From the NCBI GenBank assembly GCA_003254885.1, contig QANT01004589.1, forward strand, positions 27,173-91,172: 64,000 nucleotides of DNA, in the 5' to 3' direction. This document shows positions 36,901 through 49,693 of the stretch, piece after piece (the stretch's first letter is position 1; every line of letters starts with the position of its first letter). A program made the position numbers and the translations under genes. Source of the stretch: Purshia tridentata (taxonomy: Eukaryota; Streptophyta; Magnoliopsida; Rosales; Rosaceae). A model generated the notes under the pieces. That model searched no databases, was not told where the DNA came from, and saw nothing but the letters and a program-made list of their open reading frames with translations.

Positions 36901-39900
36901 TGTGATTCTCCATTTCATGCGACTGCTCTTATAATCCCCCTTTTGATGATTTGTGGTTTATCTGTTTTGTCCTTACATCTAATGAAGTTTTGCAGCCAAA
37001 AATAATGTTTGAGTTTCTCTATTGCATTCTTTATCGTTTTTTAATATCCTTTTATAAAGGCAACACTGACTTTTTTTCCTTTTTTTCCTGGTTGTGATGA
37101 CTATAGGAGGCTGCAGATTTGAAAGCAAAACTTGAGAAGTGCGAAGCAGAAATTGAAACTAGCAGGAAAGCAAATGAGCTGAATCTTCTTCCGCTCAGTA
37201 GTTTTAGTACGGAAATGTATGTTCCGCTTTATTTTATCTGAAGGCATTTTTGGTAGGGGATCTTATCATGATGCTGCAAATAGATTTTCAACTTTATTGT
37301 GTTTGGTTATCCATCTAGATATGCAAATCATATTCTTATATTACCAGGATCATTGCTACTTTCTTGCTTGGTATACAATGACATCACACACATTATTTCT
37401 AAGGGAAAGACTTGGATAAAGTTATTTAGGTTAGTTTTACTGGAATTTATAGATGAAATGTTGACAAAATATCAAAAGTTTTCTTATCAAATAAATATTG
37501 CTTAGTAGATGAAATGTTCAAAAGTTTTACTTGTACTCACCGAACTTTATGAATAATTTAAAACCTTTTCAAGATTCTGCAAGAAGTGAAATATCATATT
37601 TTGTGAAGGTTTAAAGCTTATTATGCTTTATATATATATATATATATATTATTTTTGTTTTTGGAAAAGATATTAGGCTTTTATAATTCGAAATTTTTTT
37701 TATTGAAATGAAATGGTCTCTCTTGCAAGCTTAAAATACTAGTGTTGATATGGTGCTTGATAGGTCATTTGAGTGGATTTTATTTTGCAGGTGGATGAAG
37801 AATTCATTTGAATCTACTGACATGACCGATGTTGATCGTGCGGTTGTTCCAAAGATTCCTGTTGGTGTTTCAGGAACAGCATTAGCAGCTTCTCTTCTTC
37901 GTGATGGTTGGAGTGTGAGTAGTTGTTTTCTTATATTGTGACTTTTGAGTCATAATTTGCCATCAATTCAATTTATAATTTGTAATTTTTTTTTTCCTTT
38001 TTTAGCTTGCAAAAATGTATGCGAAGTACCAAGAGGCTGTTGATGCCTTGCGCCATGAGCAGTTGGGAAGGAAGGAATCTGAGGCAATCCTGCAACGGGT
38101 AAGATCTACATTGTCCTTTATTTTAAGTCTACCGTTTATTGGAGTGCCTGTGTATATTTGCCTCATTTCAAAAAGGGTAGAGGCATTGAGAATTGGAGAC
38201 CACAGACCTATTAGTTTGGTGTCCAGCCTCTAAAAATTAATAGCAAAGGTTTTGGCAACTGGGTTGCAGGAAATTCTAGGAGACACAATTTCAAATGCTC
38301 AAAGTGCTTTTGTGAAAGATAGACAGATTCTTGATGCTGTTCTAGTAGCAAATGAGTTAGTGGAGGAGGTGAGAAAGAGGAAAACTGAAGGTCTGGTTTT
38401 TAAAATTGACCTTCAAAAGGCATATGATCGTGTGGATTGGGAATTTCTGGATTTTGTTATGGAAAAAAAGGGATTTGGGTCAAGGTGGAGAAGATGGATT
38501 GGGGGATGTTTAAAATCCGCAAATTTCTTAGTAATTATAAACGGAAGACCGAGGGGAAAATATAGAGCTTCTAGAGGCCTAAGACAGGGCGTCTCCTTTT
38601 GTGTTCAAATTGGTGGTAGATGTGCTAAGGAGTAGAAGTGTCTCATCTTCAATTTGCTGATGACACAATCTTTTCCTCACTGTAAATGAACAAAAGTGGC
38701 AGAATTTATTAGCTATTCTGGAATTTTTTGTGCAGTATCAGGGTCAAAAATTAATAGATCAAAGTTTGCTTTGGCTGGAATAAATTCAGTGGTAAGTGGC
38801 TGCTTGGGGTTGTGAGGTGGGTGCATGGCCTATGAAGTACCTGGGACTTCCTTTGGGGGGTAATCCAAGAGCAGCTAGTTTCTGGAATCCGGTGGTGGGG
38901 AAGATTGAGAAAAGATTGGACAGTTGGAAGAAGGCCTTTTTATAAAGTGGAGCAAGACTTACTTTGATACAAGCTGTTTTGGGTAGCATTTCAACTTATT
39001 ATTTATCATTGTTTAGAATTTCGATAGGGGTTGCCAGAAGGTTGGAAAACCTTATGAAAGATTTCTTTTGGGAAGGTTTTGGGGAAGGAAGAACCAAGTA
39101 TTTGGTAAGATGGGAGTTAGTTTCGCAACCAAGGGAAAAAGGGGGTCTGGGCATAGGTAATCTGCTGGCAAAAAATAGAGCTTTACTTGGCAAGTGGTTA
39201 TGGCGTTATCCTTTGGAAAGAGATTCTTTGTGGCATGTTGTGATCAGGAGTAAATATGGTAGTCATGAAAATGGTTGGGATGCAAAAGACATTGTGAGGG
39301 GATCAAGTTGAATCCCTTGGAGAGATATTAATCAAGGTTTTGAGCAGGTTTTAAGGTTGCTGTAAGTTGGTGGTAGGAAATGGGGGGACCATTTGGTTTT
39401 GGGAGGATAGTTGGGTGGGGCAGGAGACACTTAAAAATCTTTATCCTAGGCTGTATAATTTGTCAAATAGTCATGGGGTTACAATAGCAGGATGGCAGAG
39501 GGTGTGAGTTCTTCATTAAATTAGAATTTGGGTTTTCAGAGAAATTTAAATGATGCAGAAGTGGAGGAGTTTATTTCACTAATTCACTACTAGAAAAAGT
39601 TCATATTTAAACCACTAGATCTGACTCAAGGGTCTGGAGTTTGGATTTTAATGGCGTCTTCTCTACAAAGTCGTTGTTTGGATATATGTGGAGCTGGCAA
39701 TGGAAACCCTTTTCTCCTAGCAGGTTTGATTTGGAAAGCAAAGGTTCCTCCAAAAGTTTTGGCTTGGCTAGTGGCTCATGCAAAGATAAATACTTGTGAT
39801 AATCTTCAGAGGAGAAGCCCAAATGTTTGCCTATCTCCGAGTTGGTGTGTCTTATGCAAGAATAGGGCGAAAGTTTTTCTCTTGAAGAAAGAGGGCGAAA

Positions 39901-42900
39901 CTGCAAATAATATTTTCCTTCATTGTTCTGTGGCATCAGCGTTATGGTCCAAATTGTTCAAGGAAGCAGGTTGAGGGTGGGTAATGCCAGAAGGGGGGCT
40001 GTTCTTTGCTTAGTGAATGGACGAGGGATTTTGGTGGGGAAAAGAGGGCCAAAGTGCTTTGGAGCTGCAGATTATTAGCCATTTTGGGGTTATTTGAATG
40101 GAGAGAAATAAAAGAATTTTTGAAGATTATAAAGGGATAGATGTGGAAGAACTGTGGGAGCTAGTTTCTTTTTGGTCATCTTTTCGGGCCTCTGTCTCTA
40201 GTGTTTTGATATGTTCAGTTAAGGGTGTGGTGGGAGAGTTGTTTTTCTGATTTTGTTTTGTACCTTAGTTGATGGACTCCTTGTCCATTGTCTGTACAGT
40301 TTTGTGCTCTATTCAATAAAGTTTCTTTCTTCTCAAAGAAAAAATTGGAGTGCCCATCTTTTGAAGAAATTTTATATATAAAGGATTTTCACTCATTTGA
40401 ATGAGTTACTGACATGTACACTGTAATTAACATTGTTACTATAGAGCGTAAGGAAATAGATTTGTCATAGATCTATGTTGGTGAGTATCAAAAGTTGAAT
40501 TTTAGGGACATCAAATAGTAGCATTTTTTCAGTCCGTCATTATACAACTGAAGAAGTTCAAAGCTTTATATGTGTTCTTTAGAGATTTGAAATCCATGGC
40601 CAAGGTTAAGATAGTTTTTTTTCTCCTCTTGTTTGTGGAGATAGGTATAATCCGGTAGTTATATTTCTTCATGTTATAATCTTTACGAATCAAATGATGA
40701 CATTTGTGCTTGCATGCATATGGTTTTCCTTTTAGAATCTTTTCACTAATTTTTTAGCCCAAATTTTGATGTCTTAGGCTAAGTTACCACCAAATATTGA
40801 CCACAATTGATATATAAGCCATTGTAGAATGTCATCAAATATTAGCTATTTATATATTTATTGTTGGTGAGGCAGAAGGCTTAGTGGAGATTTTATTATG
40901 TTTCCAGGTTTTATATGAACTGGAGGAGAAAGCAGAGGTCATCTTGGACGAAAGAGGTATTATTGGAAACAATCATGCTTTTGTTATTGATATTCTTGAT
41001 CCTCCCTAGTGGATTTGGATGACTTGAACAAATATGTGCTTTTGTGTCCATTATACTTGCTCTGCATCAGTGATTGAGACCGTATATTCTATTATTTGAC
41101 CTTTTTTATGTGTGTGAGAAGTTGATTACATGCTAAGTTGAGGACTTAAGATGTTAATGATGTCTTATGGTGATCAAAATAAATCGTAGAAGCATTTACA
41201 AGGTATCTGAAAATCAGGAATTATTCCACTGAATTACAAAGAGCAACCAGTTTGCCTTGCTGAATGCTATAGTACTAAAAAGCTGGAAAAAAGAAAACAT
41301 ATTTGGCTGCCTAAGTATGTTTTGTAAATCTCAATTATGATGCTATTTTCTGTTGTAAGATGACACCTTTCACTGCTGTCTAGCTGTTTTGTAAATCTCA
41401 ATTATGATGCTTTTTCTGTTGTAAGATGACACCTTTCACTGCTGTCTAGCTCCTTGATAGTAAGGCCAATATCAAGAGACTTGGACTTCTGGGTTCAAAT
41501 TTGGACACTTCATCTGGTTGTTTCTGGAAAATATTTGCAATTCACTGATTGGCTTTCCTTGTATTCGACCATCCATTTAATCATCCATTTTAGACTTATT
41601 ACAAAAAAAAGGATATTTTATTTTATACCTGGGTACATTTTCATTTTCAAAAAGAGTTTCGTGATTGTAGTCAGGTTGAATGTGTTTCTTGCGTATATTG
41701 TATTTGTTGCACTAATATCATTGTTGACATCTATGCAGTGGAGCATGAGAGAATGGTTGAGGCATATTCTATGATCAACCAAAATTTGCAGAACTCAATT
41801 TCTGAACAGGCAAACTTGGAGAAAACCATCCAGGGGTTAAAGGTTTATGAAATTTTCAAAATTTTTATTGACACTGCCTTTTGTCTATCGTATGTGCTTA
41901 TGCATTTGGTTTCCAGGCCGACATGAGGAGGCATGAGCGTGACTACATGTTCGCTCAAAAAGAGATTGCTGATCTCCAGAGAGAGGTATTAGAAAGTGCA
42001 AATTGATGCTTAGATGTGTGCATAGTTTGATTGAGCTGTCTTGTCAAGATATATAAACGCAACCTATTTCTCTTTAATATCTGAATATATTTCACATTTA
42101 TGTAACACTTTAAATTTTACTATTCAATAATTTTAGTGTTCTATAATCATCATTACTGTTGAAGTTTCGCTGCCATCTCCATTATTACTATGACAGCTGC
42201 TATTGTTATCAGGTTTCTTTACAAATTTATTTTGTTAGGAAAATTTTCCACCTCCATGTTCATGGCCATGTCATTCATCTCCATGATTGAATGCTGCTGT
42301 TCTAGATTTTTGTCTCACAATAGATACCACAAAATCATCATTAAGTCATCGCTCTCCAAACTTATGATTCCTGACAAACTACCCTTGCCCGTAACTTCCC
42401 AAAATGAGCCTGATATTACCTAGGAAACGCCAGACAAACGGAAGATAAAGCTTTATAATTACAAAGCTGGACATTGTTTAAGTAGTTCATGCTTTTGATT
42501 GAGCTTTTACACATAGGATCTTTTGAAAAAAATACCCTTCTCCTTATAGTTTTCAGTTTTATGAATGAGCTGTATTCCAAAAAAAACATGTTACCTTATG
42601 TGGAATATGGCCACCCCAAGTTTCCTTTCCTTTAAAGAATTTTTCGTTCTGGCCTTAGTAGAACACAAAAGAAGGATTTTACATCGAAGTTCTCCCCTCT
42701 TGCAATCTCTAATACACTACTCTAAAGACTTAAACATCCAGAATTCTATCACTAATAAAATTAATGCTGTACAAGGTTTATTAGTCATGTAAATATGAGT
42801 TTAAAACGTATCTATCTTTTTGTTTTTTTCTTTCATTATTTAATATCTCATGCTGTGATGGTTCTTATGTAGGTGACAGTCCTTCTGAAGGAATGCCGGG

Positions 42901-43690
42901 ATATACAGCTTCGTGGTGCATCTTATGGTCATGCTAGTGTTGACAACGGTAGTACTGTTTCTGCTGTTGAGATGCATGCTGAATCTGATGCTGAAAAAGT
43001 CATATCTGAACATCTTGTAAGCTTGTTGTTTATTTTTTCTTCAGTTTGGCTCTTTATAATTCTGCTATTTATTTTTTGTGCATGGATGGATGATTCTATC
43101 TTTTTTGGATATGAAATTGCAAACAGTTGACCTTTAAGGACATAAATGGATTAGTTGAGCAGAACGCACAGCTCAGGAGCCTTGTTCGTAATCTTTCTGA
43201 CCAGCTTGAACATAGGGAAGTGGAGTTCAAGGTTGGTGTGGAAATTTCCAAGTCTGTCATTATGGAGCTTGTTTGTTTAGCTAGTACTACCTTTCCTTGT
43301 GAAAACTATTTGATAAGTACTATGTAACTGCAGGAAAAGTTTGAAATGGAGCTCAAGAAACATACTGATGAAGCTGCTTCTAGAGTTGCTGCAGTGTTAC
43401 AAAGAGCTGAAGAGCAAGGGCGCATGATTGAATCCCTTCACACCTCTGTAAGCCCTACTTTAGCTTTCTGAAGAGAGAAGTTGCATGTTGTTATTGTTAT
43501 TTTCTCGTTAGTATTATATTTCTCTTTATTGTTATTTTCTAATAGAAACGGTTGTCCTGAAGAAATAATTTCTCTGAATTTTTATTTTGTCTTCCTAATT
43601 TCTACCTTACCTAGGTTGCAATGTACAAAAGGTTATATGAAGAGGAGCACAAACTTCATTTGTCCAGTCCCCAGTTAATAGAGGCTGCTC

Positions 43691-43738
<48 letters not shown>

Positions 43739-46700
43739 GATTGCTGAAGGTAGCCTATTTACTTGTTTTGAAGTTTCCTGGGATTTTGAGTTTATTTGAG
43801 GTTTAATTTTTTTTGGTTATTAATGTTGATGGATGTGGTTTAATTTTTCGACATGACTAATTTCTGGAGCATTCATTTGCAATGAGATCCCTTCTTTTTT
43901 TGTTTTTTCAGAATTGTTTTATTACGAATAACACATTAAGGTTTTTGTGACCTCTTTCTGTTTCTGTTTTCTCATCCTGTGGTAAAATTTTTTTATTGTT
44001 TATTTGCAGAAGAAAGAAGAACTAGCTTCAAGCTTCTTCTTGAGAGTTCTCAGGTGTGGTGATCATTTGACATTATCTAAGGAATCAGCATGTTTGACAT
44101 TGTTGTTACTTTGTACTATAGAGTATGATACAACTTATGAAATAATGTAGGAAGCTACCCGAAAGGCCCAAGACCAGGCTGTAGAGCGAGTGAAATGTCT
44201 AGAGGAAGATCTGGCGAAGACCAGGTAAACAGTCATATAAATACTTGTAAACTGTCCTTCCTCGGATAATGTTATTGTGGTAAAGGCCATATTGTCTTGT
44301 GTTAAATGATTTATATTCTGTATTTTCTTTCCATACATGCTCATCTCTTGATATCTTACCTTGACGTTTGACCTCTTGTCCAATTTTTGTTGAAATCATT
44401 ATTTTCATAATCTTGCTGCCTATTATTTTTCTGACTTGTTATAATAGCCTACCCAAAGGTTGTTGCAATTTAGCATTCTCTTTTGCTTTAAGTTCTGTCA
44501 ACTTCATACAATTAGTTACTTATTTGATAGTATTGGTGTTTTATGGTCAGGAGCGAGATCGTATCACTGCGATCAGAGCGTGACAAGTTGGCTTTGGAAG
44601 CAAATTTTGCCCGAGAGAGACTTGAGAGCTTTATGAAAGAATTTGAGCATCAGGTGATCTTTTTAACGGAATGTTTTTCCAAAATTCTCTTTCTGGCTGT
44701 GGTCCATTTATATATTTATTTGACATAGGTGTGGTGTATATGAATGATGTTTGTCTGAGTGTTGATTTCTCTTTTCTTGCTTGTAATGCATAAAACATCA
44801 GAGAAATGAAACAAATGGTGTTTTAGCAAGGAACGTTGAGTTCTCTCAGTTAATAGTTGACTACCAGCGGAAGCTTCGTGAAGGTTCTGAATCTGTGCAA
44901 ACTGCTGAGGAGCGTTGTAGGAAGTTGACTATGGAGGTGACGTTGTTATCCTAATTTACAAAGCATGGTTGCATTTGACAGCACTCAGTTTATATCTTGT
45001 TTCAATCCAGGTGTCTGTTTTGAAGCATGAAAAGGAAATGCTGGATCATGCTGAAAAGAGAGCTTGTCATGAAGTTCGAAGTTTGTCGGAGAGGGTCCAT
45101 AGACTGCAGGTTGGGATTTTTGTAATTTCTAATATTATGTTATCAATGTTGTGCATGTTCTGAAATTGTTCCTTGCAGGCTAGTTTGGACACTATTCAGA
45201 CTGCTGAGCAAGTTCGTGAGGTAGCTCATCTCACTTGTGTTCTTTTTTTAATCACACACGTACATTCTTAACGTGAGATATCTGTATCTGATTTTATATC
45301 TTCATGCACTACAGGAGGCAAGAGCTGCTGAGAGGAGAAAACAAGAAGAGTATACAAAAAAGATAGAGGTATGTAATCTTAATGATTTTGTTTGGTTGCA
45401 TGTTTAACTCCATATATTGTATTTGGCAAAAAAAAAAAAAAAACTTCATATATTGTATAGTGATATGTTAGTTCAGAATCCTAGTTGCACCAGATTTTTG
45501 TTCTTCCTGGTTGATCTTTTTAATGGTGTTGTTAACTAAGGTCTATGTTTCTTTTACTCTGACTTGTTAAGTTATTCTTTTCTTTCGATGGGGTGAAATA
45601 CAACTATGATTACTAGTTTGTTCTGATTGGACTTGTTCAAATTGACTCTCACATTCTGTTTACTGTACAATTGTGGTAGAAAGTTTTCTTTTTTGATCTT
45701 TATTTTTTGCCCTCTTTCAATTTGGCTGCTGAGTTTTGAATGCCGACACTGTAGAATTGTATGATTATTTACTGGATTTATTTGTTTATAATATTGAGAT
45801 TCCACGGTCTGTTGTAAGGGTGTAAATATCTTCGTAATTATGATTCCATTTTCAGAGGGAATGGGCTGATGCTAAGAAAGATCTGCAAGAAGAGCGTAAC
45901 AATTCTCGTACTCTCACACTTGACCGCGAGCAGAGCATTAAAAATGCAATGAGACAAGTTGAAGAAATGGGAAAAGAGTTGGCTAATGCATTGCATGCTG
46001 TTGCATCTGCTGAGACTAGAGCAGCTGTAGCTGAGGTCCTTTCTTCTTTGTTTCTTATTTCAGTTGGGAGATATATATAGTTTGTTTTTTGCATTTAAAC
46101 AAAATTAAATTATATTTATGCACAAAAACATGCAACTATGCTCTGTATGTTCTTAATTTCACTATTTTAATTGGCTCAAACATTAATTTTTTTGAATTAT
46201 TTTTTCTTAAGACAATATAAATATTTACTCTTGATTCACATTTTTTGTTAATAACACAGGCCCAACTGACTGATCTGGAGAAAAAAATAAAATCCTCAGA
46301 TGATAAGGTATACTTTCTAATAAATGGTGTTCTTCACATGTGTTAAAGGCATTTTTTGATGAAATATGTCATATCTTTAACACTTCTTATGTGTTGGGTA
46401 TCTGAATGTAGAATGCTTTCAATCGATTTATACTCTGTTGAAAGTTATGTTGCCATTTTTTATATTTATTATTTCTTGATGTGCAGAGTTTCATCAGCTT
46501 TCTTGATAATATGTTAAAACTGTTTCTAAAGACTATGTTAAAAATGTCTTTGTTTTGAATGGTTTGAATTGGACACCACATTCTTTAGTTGTTGGTGGAA
46601 ATATGTATGTTATTTAGAATAATGCATAATTTCAGTTAGATAATTACAATTAATACTTGGTCATTATTAGTTTAGACAGTTCAATGTCATTATTGTTGTT

Positions 46701-49659
46701 GAAGAGAATGTGGTTTAAGCTGATATTTGATAAAAAAATGCCCTGATTGATGTGTACTCAAGTAATTTTGATACAATTTCCCCACTGCATATTCTTTTTT
46801 CTACTGATGCAGGTTGTTGAGATCGGTGGTGGGAATGGATCTCCCTCTTTGACGGGTGATGAGGTCTGTTTTATTTTTATTTTTATAATTTACCTTTCTA
46901 TTTCTTAGTTGACTTTTGCTTAGTTTTTTTCATTCACCTGCCTATTTCTTTGTTGACTTATGCTTGGCAGGCTGTGTGCATTTTATATTATGCAGCTGCT
47001 TTTTTCTTTAATTACCAATATAGATATTTCCACAACTTCCATAAACCCAGACTATCCAAATTGCTGTTGATACCTACAATTTCCTCGTGTATATCCTTCT
47101 GTCATGGACATCTCGGTCATCGTGCTGTTGTCCTTGTGGAAATCTTAGCCAAAAAGTCTCATTTCCTTTTTATTGTGCAGAAGTACTCACCAAAATTTTT
47201 TGTAAATCTGACTGAAATTTCTGGGTATTTTGGGATTTTTGTTTAGCTTGCTGTATTTTCTCTTTCAAGCTCCTTGCCTCACAAGCAAGCACAATAGGTT
47301 TTAAGGTCTTGTTGTTGATGTCTTTTTTGAGCTTGTAATGTGGCTTCTCAGTTATCAAAGTTACCGTGTGGCATGGTCTCACTCTGCATGTCAGTTTAGG
47401 ATTAATTTTCAATAACAGATTTAATGGGTGTTGGTTGTAATAATTGGAGTCAAGGTTGGGCATCTTCTTCAATATTTTGTTGTGATATTTTCTCCCTCCC
47501 TCTCCCTTTGGTGAGCAAAAATTTTGGGTCATGAGTGGGTTTTTGTTACCCAAGATAGTTTATCTTCCAAATATCAAAATGCACTGTTATGGTTTAATGC
47601 TACTTGATTTACTGCATTTATTATCTTTATTTGGTGGAAATTGCAACTTCTTTGTGTTGAAAATGAGTCAGTGATGTCTGACATTACTTTGTTGAATTTT
47701 ATGTAGGCTGTGGTGGCATTGCGTGCTGCAAAGGACGAAGTTGAAAAATTGAAAGAGGAAGTGCAGGCTAATAAGAATCACATGCTACAGGTTCTTACTA
47801 TTCCTTGATTCGCTTAATCTTTGAAAGCCTACCATGACTAATGATGTATGTCCATTTTCATTGGCAGTACAAGAGCATAGCTCAGGTAAATGAAGATGCA
47901 TTGAAACAGATGGAATTTGCACATGAAAACTTCAAGATGGAGGTACTTCTGCGATAGTTGACCTTTTGGCTTGTTTGAATTTGTATGTCACTGTCAATTG
48001 ATTTAACCTGCATTATGTTTTCAAATAATTTACAGGCTGAGAAACTGAAGAAATCTTTGGAAGTTGAACTTCTTTCTCTCAGAGAGAGGGTCTCTGAACT
48101 TGAAAATGATTATAGTTTGAAGTCTCAAGAAGTTGCTTCTGCAGCTTCAGGGAAGGAAGAAGCTCTATCTTCTGCTTTATCAGAAATTACAAGTCTAAAG
48201 GAAGAAACCTCAGCTAAAACGTAGGATTCTCATAATTTTTATTATGCCTGTGAATTGATTATCCCATTTGGTCTCTCATCTTCGGTTTTTTTGTAGTTCC
48301 CAAATTGCGGCACTGGAGGTTCAGATTTCTGCTTTGAAAGAAGATTTGGAGAAAGAACATCAGCGATGGCGTGCTGCTCAGGCTAATTACGAAAGACAGG
48401 TTAATTGGCAAATAGATGTGTGATTTCTATATAAATCTGGGTTGAATGGCTTGTTGCTGTTTTAGTTGTTTCATGGACGTCTTGTCCATGTTGTTTGTAG
48501 CTCATTTTTCTTTTACTTATTAATTTGTGTTTCTTATAAAGAAAATTGGAAAAATGTTTTCATATACTTATCTACACTGGAATTATGGATGGTCAATGGT
48601 TCAACAGGTCCTACAGGGCTGTCCGGTCCAGGTGTAAAAATGTTGGGTTTGCTATGGCAGCAGATTTTTTGTTATAGCTATATAGTTGTGAAGATCCAAG
48701 TTAATGAGCAATTTCTATTATGCACTGTTTCAGTAGCTGCTGGGAACTTGAGAGCGATTTTACATATATGCTCACCCTCATATTTGTCATATGTATTTGT
48801 GGCTAATACATGATTCTTAATCGTCGTCAGGTTATCCTCCAGTCAGAGACAATACAGGAGTTGACTAAAACATCACAAGCTTTGGCTATGCTCCAGGAGG
48901 AAGCATCTGAGTTGCGTAAATTGGCTGATGCACTTAAAAGTGAAAATGTAACTTTACTCTCTTGTGTGACTTGTAGTTTTCTGTAAATTTTGTTTGCTTT
49001 TTTCATAAAATTGGTCCATATTCTTTGCTGTTGCTTTTGTTATACTTGATTTTTTTTTTAAAGGTTGTAACCGAATTCCATATCCAATGTTGCGACAATT
49101 ACTTTACCTGGACTTTGCAGAATGAACTGAAGTCTAAATGGGAAGTGGAGAAGGCAATTTTAGAGGAATCAAAAAATATTTCTGAGAAGAAGTACAATGA
49201 AATCAACGAACAGGTCAATGCAGTACATAGTTATCTGCTATTTCATGATTTTTAGCCTGCCCAGTTTTTCTGTCAATTTTTTTGTTTGTGTCTTTGATTT
49301 TGAGTAAATTATTGTTAATCTGCATGAAACATGGGTATGGTCATCTTGTGTAAAGTTAGGTAAATATGATGAAATTCTATTACTACATTTTGCATTTGGC
49401 ACATTGAATGTAATATTTGTTGCCATAAATTTTCTTATGGCTTCTTATCTTCTCAAGCTCCACCTATATTTGCAGAACAAAATTCTGCACAGTCAACTTG
49501 AGGCTTTGCACATTCAATTGGCTGAGAGAGATCGTGGTTCATTTGGCCCAACTTCTGTAAGCACTGGTGCAGATATTTCTGTTGATGCTGGTTTACAAAA
49601 CGTGATAGGTTATCTCCGACGAACAAAAGAAATTGTAAGTTAATTTCCCTTCATTATTG

Positions 49660-49693
<34 letters not shown>

